From positions 971,866-1,035,865 of the forward strand of contig JAJLRJ010000011.1 in the NCBI GenBank assembly GCA_024195265.1: a DNA stretch of 64,000 nucleotides, read 5' to 3'. The position numbers and the translations under genes were made by a program. Source of the DNA: Dendrophyllia cribrosa. Lineage: Eukaryota > Cnidaria > Anthozoa > Scleractinia > Dendrophylliidae. This document shows positions 34,323-45,600 of this stretch, one piece after another. How positions within the stretch are numbered: the stretch's first letter is position 1; every line of letters starts with the position of its first letter. The notes under the pieces are model-generated. The model was not told where the DNA came from and ran no database searches. It saw nothing but the letters and a program-made list of their open reading frames with translations.

Positions 34323-34620
34323 TAATAATAATAATAATATCAACAACGTATCAGAGAGAGCTACTATGACAGAGATTCAAAAGATCTGCATGCTGGGATC
34401 TGCACGAATCCTCAGAAAGGTGCTCAGTGTATGAACAGAATGATTGACTTGAGTGACTGACGCTCTAGGTGCATGGTTTGCGCCCGGCTGATGCACAAAA
34501 AGAACACCAGCAAAGACTGTGATAAAAGAGAGAATAATAATAGTAATAATAATAATAATAATAATAAAATAATAATGGAGAGACTTACATAGCGCACATA
34601 TCACGTGTCTCATGGCGCTT
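34280..34620 (+). mobile_element. LINE 3' end with AAT tails
   Basis: Between two (AAT)n tracts (34282-34338 and 34530-34572) one frame reads MTEIQKICMLGSARILRKVL, a typical C-terminal segment of non-LTR reverse transcriptases. It is inserted in copy 2 where copy 1 reads CTGATCCAATG (near 9963). Confidence 0.6.
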
Positions 34621-34639
34621 TACATACACTTATGAGAAT

Positions 34640-34668
34640 ACGGACCTTAAGCAGCCCTGGACGGCGAC
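34640..34668 (+). repeat. Harbinger copy 2 left TIR
   Basis: Begins ACGGACCTTAAG, identical to copy 1 left end and mirrored at 37405-37433. Confidence 0.9.
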
Positions 34669-34777
34669 ACCGAGGACGGCAAACAAGGGCGAGGGGGAAT
34701 GGGGATAGAACGGCGTCCTTTGGCGCGAAAATATAAACTTAAGCAAGCTAAGGACGCGGCGTTCGTTTCATTTCACT

Positions 34778-36015
34778 ATGGCTTCTTTCAGAGAAGCGAG
34801 AAACTTGTTAACGGCAGCTCTGTTCGATGATTTGATTTCAGAAGACGAGTATTTACTTCTTTATGACCTAAACCGTTCCAAAAACCTTGATTTTCCTTAT
34901 GACGAGTTTATATTTGATTTGGATGAGATGGAGAATTCAGAGTGTGTTGCAGAGTTCAGAGTCGATAAACATCACCTGCCTGCTTTAGCTGAAGCCCTTC
35001 AGATTCCAGATGTGTTCAAGTGTCGACAACGTTCCATCAGCGATGGTATGGAGGTCTTTGCATGCTTCTGCGAAGACTTGCTTACCCGTGTCGATATTCG
35101 GACATGATAGCGCGCTTTGGAAGACCCGTACCGGTGCTAAGCATGGTAACAAACGAAGTGCTAGATTACATTTACAACAATCACAGCCACCGAATCATGC
35201 AATGGAATCCTACTGTTTTACAGCCAGCACAACTACAAGAATACGCAAATGCAATTCATGCAAAGGGGGGAGCCCTTGATTTTGGCTTCATAGATGGCAC
35301 TGTGAGGCCAATCAGCCGACCTGGAGAACATCAGCGCGTTGTATACAATGGGCACAAACGTGTGCATGCCTTGAAGTTTCAGTCTGTCGCTCTTCCAAAT
35401 GGTCTGATTGCCAACATGTATGGACCCGTAGGTAAATATATTATTTTAATCCGGTTTGTTATCGAAGAAAGGTTGCACTCTTTTCGAATAACTGAGGTTT
35501 TCTGTTTTTTTTTTTTTTTTTTTTTTTTTGGGGGGGGTGGGGGGGAGGGGGGTGCTGGGGGTCAGAGATAGTTATCTAAAACTGTTCTTCTTTTTTTCTC
35601 AGAGGGCCGAAAGCACGATGCGGGGATGCTTGCAGATTCTGGATTACTTCATCAGTTACAATTACATGCTGTATCTCCCCTGGGTCAACCTATGTGTATC
35701 TATGGGGATCCAGCATACCCTCTAAGGGTGCAACTTCAAGCACCATACCGAAATGCTGTCTTGACACCAGACATGCAGGCATTCAACACGTCCATGAGTC
35801 CAGTGAGGATTGCTGTGGAGTGGCTGTTTGGGGACATAGTTAACTATTTCAAGTTTATAGATTACAAGAAAAACCTTAAAATTGGCCTCAGTAATGTTGG
35901 AAAAATGTATATTGTTTGTGCCATACTGAGAAATGCACTGACATGTCTTTACGGCAACACCACATCTGAGTTCTTTGATTGTGACCCTCCAGCACTAGCA
36001 GACTATTTTGTCTGA
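34778..36015 (+). pseudogene. Harbinger transposase, shared frameshift, copy 2
   Basis: Exon 1 34778-35431 and exon 2 35603-36015, with the same splice sites as copy 1. The same one-base break lies near 35054, after residue 92, ahead of LCMLLRRLAYPCRYSD. The DDE residues (FIDGT, YGDPAYP, AVEWLFG) and the GPVEGRKHD junction are intact. The intron contains a longer T/G homopolymer than copy 1. Because both copies share the lesion, either the enzyme is made by frameshifting or another copy supplies it. Confidence 0.85.
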
Positions 36016-36267
36016 AAAACTGTGAACGGTGCATACGTGTATTCTTTGAAGATTACAAATTTTCAAAATGTGAAACTAGTTCTCCATAACTTCACTCACA
36101 TGGCATCAGCTCAAAATGGAAGGATCACTGTTTGCAACTAAAACCTCAACTGAACAGCCAGTATAAAACTATAAAGTGTAACTAACCGTATACAAATTTA
36201 ATAAACGACAACAAGCTTTAACGGAAACAGTTTATCAGTCTATAAGTTCAATACATGCACGGAGCGT

Positions 36268-36933
36268 CTATTTGTTTACTAATTTAGACATGAGAAGCAT
36301 CATAGTATTATTTTGCTGTTGCATCATCCTCATCATTTCCAACTGTTGCTGTCGAATGTTCTGCTGATTTTCTTGTTCTTTCTGTTTCATTCGCAGCTCT
36401 TCTTGGCGAAACTGGTAATCCCTTTCTGATTTTTCTCGTAGGAAATCCACAGTTTCTCCGCCGCTTCTTCGTGCTTTCTTAGGTTTGACAGCACAGCCAT
36501 CTTCGGCGTTGTGTCTCTTTTTTGTCTCGCTTAATTTTTCAGTGGCCCTGAGCCTTAGTTCTTCCGCACTAGCTTTATCTACCTCAGCTTTTCTCTTCCT
36601 GCTGCCCGTTTCTTTAATCTGTTCCTCTTCTGAAGCCTCCCATTTCTCATAAATTTCTTCCATTGCCTTATCAACTTCGGTATCTTCGACTTCAATTCCA
36701 GATGCCCGGTGCTCCGTTCTCATTTTTGTTTTGAATTTTGAAAGCAGAAGCTGGAAATGCTCTCGAATCGATCGCTTTGTGACTTTAAACTTCGGATCCT
36801 TGATGCTGTTGAGTGTTCCGGCTATTTCGTCCCATACTTTTCCTCTCTCTACTGTTCGAGGTTTGTATTTATACGGCTCGCTTACTAGGATTTCCCGGCA
36901 AAAAATAGCATCGTGCTTTTCAGACCACTCCAT
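36268..36933 (-). CDS. Myb/SANT-like accessory protein of Harbinger copy 2
   Basis: 221 codons, same protein as at 8157-8822: an N-terminal Myb/SANT-like helix bundle, basic nuclear-localisation-like clusters in the middle, and a Gln/Met-rich coiled coil at the C-terminus. The frame is fully open. Conservation of this frame beside a frameshifted transposase is notable. Probable role: binding the transposon ends and nuclear import of the transposase, as known for the Harbinger family. Confidence 0.85.
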   Translation of the reverse strand: MEWSEKHDAIFCREILVSEPYKYKPRTVERGKVWDEIAGTLNSIKDPKFKVTKRSIREHFQLLLSKFKTKMRTEHRASGIEVEDTEVDKAMEEIYEKWEASEEEQIKETGSRKRKAEVDKASAEELRLRATEKLSETKKRHNAEDGCAVKPKKARRSGGETVDFLREKSERDYQFRQEELRMKQKEQENQQNIRQQQLEMMRMMQQQNNTMMLLMSKLVNK

Positions 36934-37404
36934 GATGTTTGATCTATATAAGATTGAAATAAAATTAAGTCAGCGAGGCAAAATGTGTCACAGATAAATT
37001 AATTTAGCTTTGTTTTGAAAGTCGGGCAATTTTCGAGAAAAGCAGAGGAAATTGCAATCAAAAGCCGAGAATAAGACTTGTATTTACCCATTTCTAACCA
37101 TGGCGGGAACTCCAGCAGTCTTCTCCATATAGTCGATGCGACTTTTCGTTTTTTTCACTTGAAAGAAGAAAGAAAATAAGAAATAACTCTCGTCAATGCG
37201 ATCTAAACTCGCTAGTTTAGGTTATAACCCAGATTTGCTTTCGAAACTGTACGGATTTCAAAGGTAAAACTGACAAACAAACTCGCGTTCTCGAGACACC
37301 GCCAAACTCTTGCAAATCACCGCCGCGACGTTAGGTGGACGGCAAGATGATTATGCAAATTACGGTCAACAAGGCCGTTGTGACTTCCGGTTGACCTCCT
37401 CGAG

Positions 37405-37433
37405 GTCGCCGTCCAGGGTTGCTTAAGGTCCGT
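37405..37433 (-). repeat. Harbinger copy 2 right TIR
   Basis: Ends CTTAAGGTCCGT, mirror of 34640-34668 with one mismatch. Confidence 0.9.
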
Positions 37434-38810
37434 AATGAGATCGGACGTCAGCTTAGTGTGATCCAATGTACACCAGCAGGATTGTCGTCCACAGTCACGC
37501 GGCCTGCTTGAACATTTTGAAGTAGTTTTTGAGACGTCTTTGGTCTGAAAATTGGTATCAATTTATTGCCACAAAATATCAACGAATTCGGCCTCAAGTT
37601 GTATACTACCTTGCATTACAGCAAACTAACCTTGTCTAAAATTAAAGCAAACAAGATAACAAGAAGCCTGATGTGGCCTAAAATTATTCATTGCACTCGG
37701 TCGCATGCGTGTAAACCACGTTTCATGTTCAAGTAGTCGTTAGGAGTAGTTTCCATTCTCACGCCCTCAGCGCGGTCAGTTTTCGTATTTCGTTTCAAGG
37801 TTAACATCATTTCTTACAACATTTGTCGGTAACAAACAACCCAAAAGAAGACTTCTGTTTGTGTTAAACTTAAGATTTAAATATGCTGATCAAGGTAAAG
37901 AATTATCTTCGGCTCGGCAGCAAAATTAACTGTGGCTTTCCTCAGAATTAAAGTAGTATTAAACATGAGTAACCAAATCATTTTCGGTGTTTTGTACAGC
38001 AATAAAGCCCGAACCTCCACCGTGATGTTCTGTCTGCACGTAGACATTATGAGACGTTTCATCATCATCATCATCTTTATTTAAAAACACGGGATCACTT
38101 TCATTAAAAAATGCTCTTCCAGTGAGCCGTGGACTACTTAACATACAATAATGATAAAACGTTTAAAAAAAAACAACCTTACAAGCACAAACTATCGAAG
38201 TAAAAATAATTTATCTAAATATAACTAATTATCGTAAACCTAAAATCTAACCTTATATAATTAATAAATTTTGGAATCATTTTTGGGAGTTTTTCAAGGA
38301 AAGTTTTTAATGAAATTCCAAAGTTACAATTTGAAGTAAAGAATTCACAGATCGGTCCGTTAGCAATCTGGTCGAGTGTCGTTACGAGGGTATCAACCAG
38401 TTTTCATACTGAAAACTTTAAAAAGCCCCTTAACACCTAAGTTGTAAATATTTTTTATTTATATAGTCTTCCCGTTTAGCTCATTTCTCAGTTATGTTAT
38501 TGAATTGCCCACGAACGGAACAACAGTATGCTAACCTGTTAACTTCGGAATATTTACCCAGTAAAACGTTTTGTTATGAAAATGGACCCACAATCCTAAC
38601 TAAAGGGTAGTAAGACTTTTACAGCAGTTTGCCAATATGCCGCTACCGACTATGAATTTAAACACATGAAATTAACTGCAAGGAATATTCATACAAGTGA
38701 ATCAGCCATATGAATTTTAATGTAGCATAAAAAAAGTAGCTGAACCTGACTTAAGCAAACCGAGATAATAAGAATGTAGCCTATAATTATTCCTTGCACT
38801 CAGTCGCACG
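37434..38810. other. Decayed duplicate of the block and PAN upstream region
   Basis: Contains the end of duplicated block copy 2 (to about 37620), a PAN pseudo-exon, an ATC microsatellite (38060-38078) and a degraded copy of the block start (38480-38570). No intact gene. Confidence 0.6.
37877..37981 (-). pseudogene. Degenerate copy of the PAN-gene leader exon
   Basis: ATG at 37981 in the same context as 30752 (CGAAAATGATTTGG) begins MIWLLMFNTTLILRKATVNF, clearly related to the leader MIWSLILFQAILMKATVSF of the gene at 30.75 kb, but the PAN domain is missing after FAAEP. Flanks on both sides also match 30640-30790. Confidence 0.75.
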
Positions 38811-39279
38811 CCCGGGGGGGGGGGGGGGGGGGGGGGGGGGGTACTTCCTAGTAATGGGCTAATGGGGATGTGCCGCTGGATGGGGTCGCATTTTCACGAC
38901 TGGATTGACTATAATGGGATTGCATTTTCAGTAGAGTTACTAGAATGGGGTCGCATAACGGAACGCTTGTAAATAATTTCGGTAAACAAATGTACCAGAA
39001 GGTTTGTAGGTGAAGAGTAAAGTCTTCTACATTTAATAAATGTGTCAATTCATTTGAGGATGACCTACTGTGGACTGAAAGGGTTCCGAACTCAAGGTTG
39101 ATTGCTAAACAGAAAGTGACTAAGTTGGGATTGCGAAATTTACATTTACTCAAAAGTGACTAAGATGGGGTCTATAATTGGCCACAGAATAGACTATAAT
39201 GGGGTAGGGGCTCTGAGAGGCCAGCGGCACATACCCAGCAAAAGTTGACCCAAGTACCCCCCCCCCCCCCCCCCCCGGG
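38811..39279. repeat. Poly-G/C-ended MITE with 8-bp target duplication
   Basis: CCCGGGG...GTACTT at the left and AAGTACCCC...CCCGGG at the right. GTCGCACG flanks it at 38803-38810 and 39280-39287, an 8-bp duplication as for hAT elements. Internally, ATGGGGTCGCAT motifs repeat. Similar G-rich ends appear near 40180-40240. Confidence 0.85.
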
Positions 39280-39697
39280 GTCGCACGATTTCGAGTAAAA
39301 AGCCCTGAAAAACACCAACCTCGTTCCCAGGGTCCCTGGGATCGAGGTTGGGAAAACACTAGCTTCTAGTCCCCGCCTCTAGCTCTGTCTGTTATATTTG
39401 ATATTTTCTAAGCTTTTCGTATTTCCTTCCCAGGTTAAAATCATTTCTTACAACAGTTGTAGTAACAAACAACCCAAACGAAAACCCCTGTTTGTGTAAA
39501 CTAAAGATTTATCTTTCTCTCAGTTTGACTTCCAGCTTCCAGGCCTCTTTACATCACTGGCTTATATGAGGTATATATTGATAGAAAGGGGTAACTGCTG
39601 ACCAAACCTGTCGCAGTCGCTCGTTTGTTTGAAATCGAAATCGCAAAATATTTTACTTCATCCCGACTTCAGATTATCAGGACTTATAAATTTAGCA

Positions 39698-42600
39698 ATG
39701 CAGAATCCTAGCGAGGACACAGAGTGGAACGATGCCTTGCGCCGGCATGGAATTTTGCCACAAAAAGAAGGCGAAGTCACCGAAGATCAACTTATTAACA
39801 TGGTCGAAGAAACAGTGCAAAAGAAAACTGGAATGAATGTCGTCAAAGCTTACGAAGACATGACTTTGGACGAGCTAGAAGAACTTGAAGATGAGGAGGA
39901 TGAACGCGTTCTTTTACAATATAGGTAGGAGAAACAGTTTTGGACAATTTTACGTCGAGATTTTTTATGCATCCGCGTGTATACAAAGATTTTATAGTAG
40001 CGAAACTATTTTTACCATATAAGGGAATGTTGACGAAAACGTCTTGATTATTTGAGTTACATGTAGAGCTTAAATTTGTTTATTATCTGAAGGCTTCTGA
40101 CCAATGTAGTTATTTCACGTACAAGATTGATAAGTTCGAAAATCATTTCTCAGCTTTTAACAAAAGAGAATAGAGGGGACATTGGGGGGGCTCCAACCCG
40201 GGGGGGTGGGGGGGGGGGGGTGGGGGGGGTACTCCCCGGAAGTTTGGGTAGGGGTGTGCGGCACGCTTCTTAAAACCTTTACCTTATTTCAGACCAAAAA
40301 ATGCGATTTTCCCTACCCTATACTCAAAATTCAATACCCTATTTTTATAGACCAGACCCTTAAATCGTTAATAGAAGGGCTTCTAATTCCCGATGTTAAT
40401 CAAACCACATTTCTCAAGGGATGAAAAAAGTAGCCCCCCCAGGGGGGGAGCTCTAAAAACCGCAACACGATCTGGGTTTGGAATTTTATGTCATGTCTTA
40501 GTCTTATACATGTTAGACTGTTCACAGCCTCTCTATTTTCTCAGCGAGCGTGGTGCACGAGCGCGAAGCGCGAGGGGGTGGGGCAAGGGAAAGGAGAAAA
40601 ATAGAGAGACTGTAGACATCTTTGGAAAAAAGTATGCTTATTAGACTCCTCCCCCTTTCAGCGCCTTGTCCCCAACAGCTCTGCCCCTTGACCTATTAAT
40701 TAAGTTGGACCAATAAGAAATCGAGAGGTTAAGGTGGCTGAACACAGTTTCACTGTACCTATGCGTCATTCACTGTCATTTTAAAACCACTAACGTCTGG
40801 GCGCCCAAAATTGGGGAGGCATACGATTAAGCAACAAGCTATATATTTTGATATTTTTGTTGAGCTTTTAGGGTGTTGCCATGGCAACACGGTGGATTGA
40901 AAATCAGCCTGCAATATTTGGTTTCTTTTATTTTCAGAAAATCTAGTCATTAGATTTTGTCCATCATTTGTCTCCAGTAAACTCGTAAAAATATCCGCAT
41001 GTTAACACTGGTCTCATGTAATTTTGACAGAGGGATCTTCCGTAATTTGTGGTTTAATATGTTTGCGTTTTGTAAAAATCTCCTCTGTTAGATTTCAAAT
41101 TTTTGATGGCAGGTGAGTTCGGCATATTCGGAACTATTATTGTGCCAAATTTCGTGAAATTCTAATGAATAGTTTTGTAGAAATCAGCACGTTTCCGAGG
41201 AAATTCGCTAAAACATCCAGTCACAATTTTTTGGTCAACTGCGCATGCGTTGCATTTGACTGGGTTCTCGATCCAAAGACAAAAACGACCAAAAAGGCAG
41301 TGTATTTCTTCAATGGTTCTATATATTATCTATTGATTGAACAAACATTTTTACTAACGAAAAATTGTTTGATTTTAAGACGAAAAACAACACTTTCGCG
41401 ATCCACGCTGAGCAAAATAAAATGATCGCTGAACAGGCGCCACGTTTGTTTTTCTCAAAACTCTGCGCGCGCTGACTCACGTAAGCAGCTCAAATTGAAG
41501 AGCGCGCGCAAACTGTGTTCAGCCACCTTAATTGCTTGTCTAATTGACTACAAGTATCAAGTATCACTTTGCAAAACATAATACTCGAGGTCGCGTGTTG
41601 AAGTACAGTATGTCATCTGATTCCAAAAAAAATGTATCTTCAGGTTGAAACAGCATGAAGCAGATAACAACTTAAAGCGATAGGTTCAGATATTTTGGAA
41701 ACGACCGTCCAAATACTCATTTCTATACGTTCAAGAAATTCAATTTTACCACTCGTCTACTACGATCAGTGAGACACAATTATGTAGCGGTGAATCTTCC
41801 TTCTTGAGAAGAGTTTGAAATTTGGGATCTAAAAAGTCTTCCGCGGACCCATACACCAACTGATGTTTTCCTTGAGCAATATACATTCTAGAACGACATC
41901 GTCCATTGACAAAACAACAGCAGAAATTCCCAGCTCTTTCATTTCTTCAACCTGGTCGTTCATAATACAGTGGAATCCCGATTATTCGAACCAAAGCTTG
42001 TTTCCCTTGGATTTTATTTCAGTCAATACCACATTCGATTTTTCGAACTCCCAATTTTTCAAACCAATTTTCGTTTCCCTTGGAGGTTTGAAAAATCGTG
42101 ATTCCACTGTACTTTTCAATAGCGATACAACCAAAACAACAACATTCTCCTTCGTTTGCAGTTCCTTTGCCGTTACAAATAGCTGATAAACTAAACTCTT
42201 CTCAAATCCAGTTGGGAGAATCGCGACAACATCCTTTGACTCGAGGAAACTCTCTATTGCCTCTTTCTGTTCATCTTTACAGCCATGCTCCGTCGCGCAT
42301 GACCAGTAATCCACAAGACTGAATTTTTTGTAATGTCCGAGATTCGAATGTGTCTGTCAAGCAATGACAACAACTTCAACCGCAAAACTCGCTTATGAAT
42401 CGCCGTTGTCAAGGTGATGACAGTTTTGACGCCTTTCAGCCAATGGGAATTGGCTGTTGTTGGAGAAACGGGAAATTCACTTTTTTCCAAAGATGTCTAC
42501 AGTTTCTCTATTTTTCTCCTTCCCCGCCCCCACCCCCTCGCCGGCAGTTCTCTTACTCGACGGACTCTGAGAAAATAGAGAGGCTGTGAACAGTCTATAT

Positions 42601-45600
42601 ACATGTATACAAAGGCTACAATATTTGATAAATGTATATGTGACATGTGCTGCTTATCTTTTATTTCTTAAAGGCAACAAAGGATGGCAGAAATACAAAA
42701 ATTACAACAGGTGTCAAAGTTTGGTGATGTAAAGGAAATTTCTGCTCAGGACTATGTCGATGAAGTCAACAAAGCTGGCAAAGGAGTATGGGTAGTGCTA
42801 CATCTCTACAAATCTGGGTATCCTTTTGTAGTTATTGTCATTTGTTTGTTTGTTGTTGTTGTTGTTATTTACTGCTGGTTTTTGCTCCTTTGTTTGTACA
42901 GGTAGTTTCTGCTTCTTTTCATTATTTACACATAATATAGTCAACTCTCCCAAAGCAGACACCCCTGTAAGGTGGTGACCTCTCTAAGGCGTACATCAAT
43001 GATTGGCTAGTTGCGGCCAAATTTCATTAACTGTCTGTAACTAAAATATGACTTCCTTTGCTATGACATCTGCAAATGGATAGACCTTCATGTGGCTCGG
43101 ATGACCACATAGAAATGGCAGTCCCGTCTCTGTTGGGGACGTAAAAGAACAACTGAGGACGTAACAAAACCCTGGCTGTGGCCACCCTCAGTGCCATACA
43201 TTGTTCGTGGTGGGTTGGGGGAGATGAGATCAACAATGGACCAATAGCAGCTGCCTGAGGCGCCTTCATGAGCTGACGTCCGATCTCATTCTCTTAAGTG
43301 TATGTAGGGCACCATGAGACTGTGATATGTGCGCTACATATGTCTCTTCTTATAAGCTGGACACCTCTCTAACGCAGGCAGCTAGACCTGGTCCCAAGGC
43401 TGACAGCTTAGACAGAGCTAACTGTATTGCAGATGTTGTCCCATATTTTCGGCTTCTCACTGTCTCACAAATGCCAATTTCTCCCATTTCCCACCCTTTC
43501 ATCCCCAGTTCCTGTGCGGTCAACTGGTCATTGGCCTCCTGGCTAGTTTATTCCTTACAATATCAATTTCTTTGGCTTTTCAAATTATGAGAAATACTTT
43601 GAGATTTCATAAACAGATTACTAATTGATGATGAGTGACACACAACTCTTCACAAGTCATTATGCTCTAATCAAAATTAGAAATAAAAAAACTCAATTTG
43701 GTTTGATCCAAAATAATATATATATTTTTTACGATTTATTTAAGTTTCACGTGGTTGGTACTACTGTAGTTTTATGCCGCTGAGACTTTAAAAATGTGAC
43801 ACCTGATTGAAAGTCATTCTATATATGAACAGAAACTAGAAATGACCCTAAATCCTAAGAAAGAATAATATTTCCATGTACTCCAATCGTTTGAATTTCA
43901 CGAAAACTCGAAAACATGCCAATAAACAAACACATGCCTTTAGCAGGATGCTCGGACGAGTTCACTTTCTACAATATGTTTTTCTTTGCTTCAAGTTTAG
44001 AGTTTTGGCAGTGTAAGTCATCCCTGAAAAGTATTAAAGCAGTACGATTTTCATCCAGCACTAAGTTTCAAGTTAAGCTACATGTATTTTCGTGTTTTGC
44101 TCAAAGGCCAATATTATTTATGTAAAACAACCTAGTACTGTCAAAAATTTAATCTAGATCTGAGATGTAGCTGAGCAAACTACAATGATGTATCTGTAGA
44201 TTGAAAAAAATAATTGGGCCTCTCAAGTAAATTGTTATTTTTTAGCAGTGACGGCAATGCTTGTGATTTTTTCTGGTCTCAGCGGCACGAAACTAGTACC
44301 AACCAAGTGAAAATTGAATAAATCGTAACGAAAAATAAATTACTTTTTTTTTATCAAACCAATTGCATTTTTTTAGGGAGACAACCTCTTAAATTTAATA
44401 AACTGGATTCAGTGGACCAGTACACCCTTTAACTCCCAAGAGTGCCAAATATCAAAATCCAAGGAAAATCCTTAATTCATTTTGTAAAATATTGTGAAAC
44501 AAATGGTACCTTGCAATTGGTACTGCTGAAGAGGTTTCATTTGAATGGTCACACCATAGGATTTTGCCAACAGACACAAAAGTTAGAACTACATGGCATG
44601 TCTCCATAATTTTTTTTATTTACTCTGGCAGTGAAAGGGTTAAGTTAATTTTAAGCTCTGCATGTGTTTCCTCCTTAACGTAAGATAGCATTCCATTATG
44701 TACTTTAATAAACCAGTACTTAAGCCGTCTAGCACAGAAATTTCCAGCTACAAAATTCTTAAAGAGTGTTTCAACAACGTGTATACCAAATTATCCAGAC
44801 AAACATCTACCGACGATATTTATCTACCACGAGGAAGACATGAAAAAACAGTTTGTAGGACCCTTAATGTTTGGAGGAATGAACTTAAAGATTGACGGTG
44901 AGTTGTGTCCTTAGAGAGAGCTTAATATGTCACTATTTTTAGTGCCAATTTGAAAAGGCAAAAGGTATATTTACATCAATGGAAACCCAAATGAATCCCC
45001 CAGTTATGTTTAAAATTGCTCTGTGAGTACACTGAAACTATAAACAAGTGTCTCAGACTATAAATGGCCAGGATGGAAATGGATTGTAACTTTAAAAAAA
45101 ATGGCCATTTTTTTCAAATTCACTTCATGTGTTTTTGAAAAATTTTCTAAAAACTGATCAATGGCTTGTTTTCCTTCGAATAATTCGCTTGATATCTTCA
45201 TCTTTGAGTTCTAAGAGTGTTCTATGTTTGGAAAAAAGGTACTTAGTTTTGATTTTAGTACAGACTGAGCCAAAAACATGAAAACTGCCATGACATAGCC
45301 CCTTTGATAATTAACAAATTATTGCTTAATGTGTAAAACATGAGCTCATTAATCTTTATTTTCACCAATATAAATTGAAGATAACTGGATAAAAGAAAGA
45401 CAGGGTCTGTTTGTTCATTGATTGGATAACACTATTCACCAGATAAGCATCAACAAAACTGATTGCATTATACCACTGGATAAAGATTGATCCAGTGGCC
45501 ATGGTTTTCATTCAGGGCCATGACCTAACATGTGTTGTTATATTGCAGGAGTTTTTCTCAATACAACATGCGCATTCATTGGTTGATTCATGGTCACATG

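Larger units (their letters stand above)
34640..37433. mobile_element. PIF/Harbinger transposon, copy 2, 2794 bp
   Basis: Same length and, as far as I can see, the same sequence as 6529-9322 except for homopolymer composition near 35503-35550. AAT flanks it on both sides (GAGAAT before, AATGAG after), probably the 3-bp target duplication. It lies at a different place in the duplicated block than copy 1, so the two are separate insertions and not products of the block duplication. Confidence 0.9.
31541..38570 (+). repeat. Duplicated block, copy 2 (interrupted)
   Basis: Same order as copy 1 (1-10450). The start, CCACTCTTTTATGTTAATGA, is identical. Copy-2-specific insertions are a MITE (31943-32455), a palindrome (32458-32571), minisatellite expansion (33653-34196), a LINE tail and a Harbinger element. 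Near 38480-38570 a third, weaker version of the block start appears, following a degenerate PAN exon, so the underlying event was a tandem duplication that included the 5' end of the PAN/EGF gene. Confidence 0.75.
40514..42597. mobile_element. 2.1-kb TIR element with 9-bp target duplication carrying a RecQ fragment
   Basis: TIRs of about 115 bp (40514-40630 and 42481-42597): the outer 31 bp starting TAGACTGTTCACAGCC are identical, the middle diverges, and the inner part (AGAAAAATAGAGA, CTGTAGACATCTTTGG) matches again. TATACATGT flanks both ends (40505-40513, 42598-42606). A 9-bp duplication and long TIRs fit Mutator-like elements; Merlin is an alternative. It carries a helicase fragment and no transposase, and lies in intron 1 of PDCL3. 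Confidence 0.8.
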
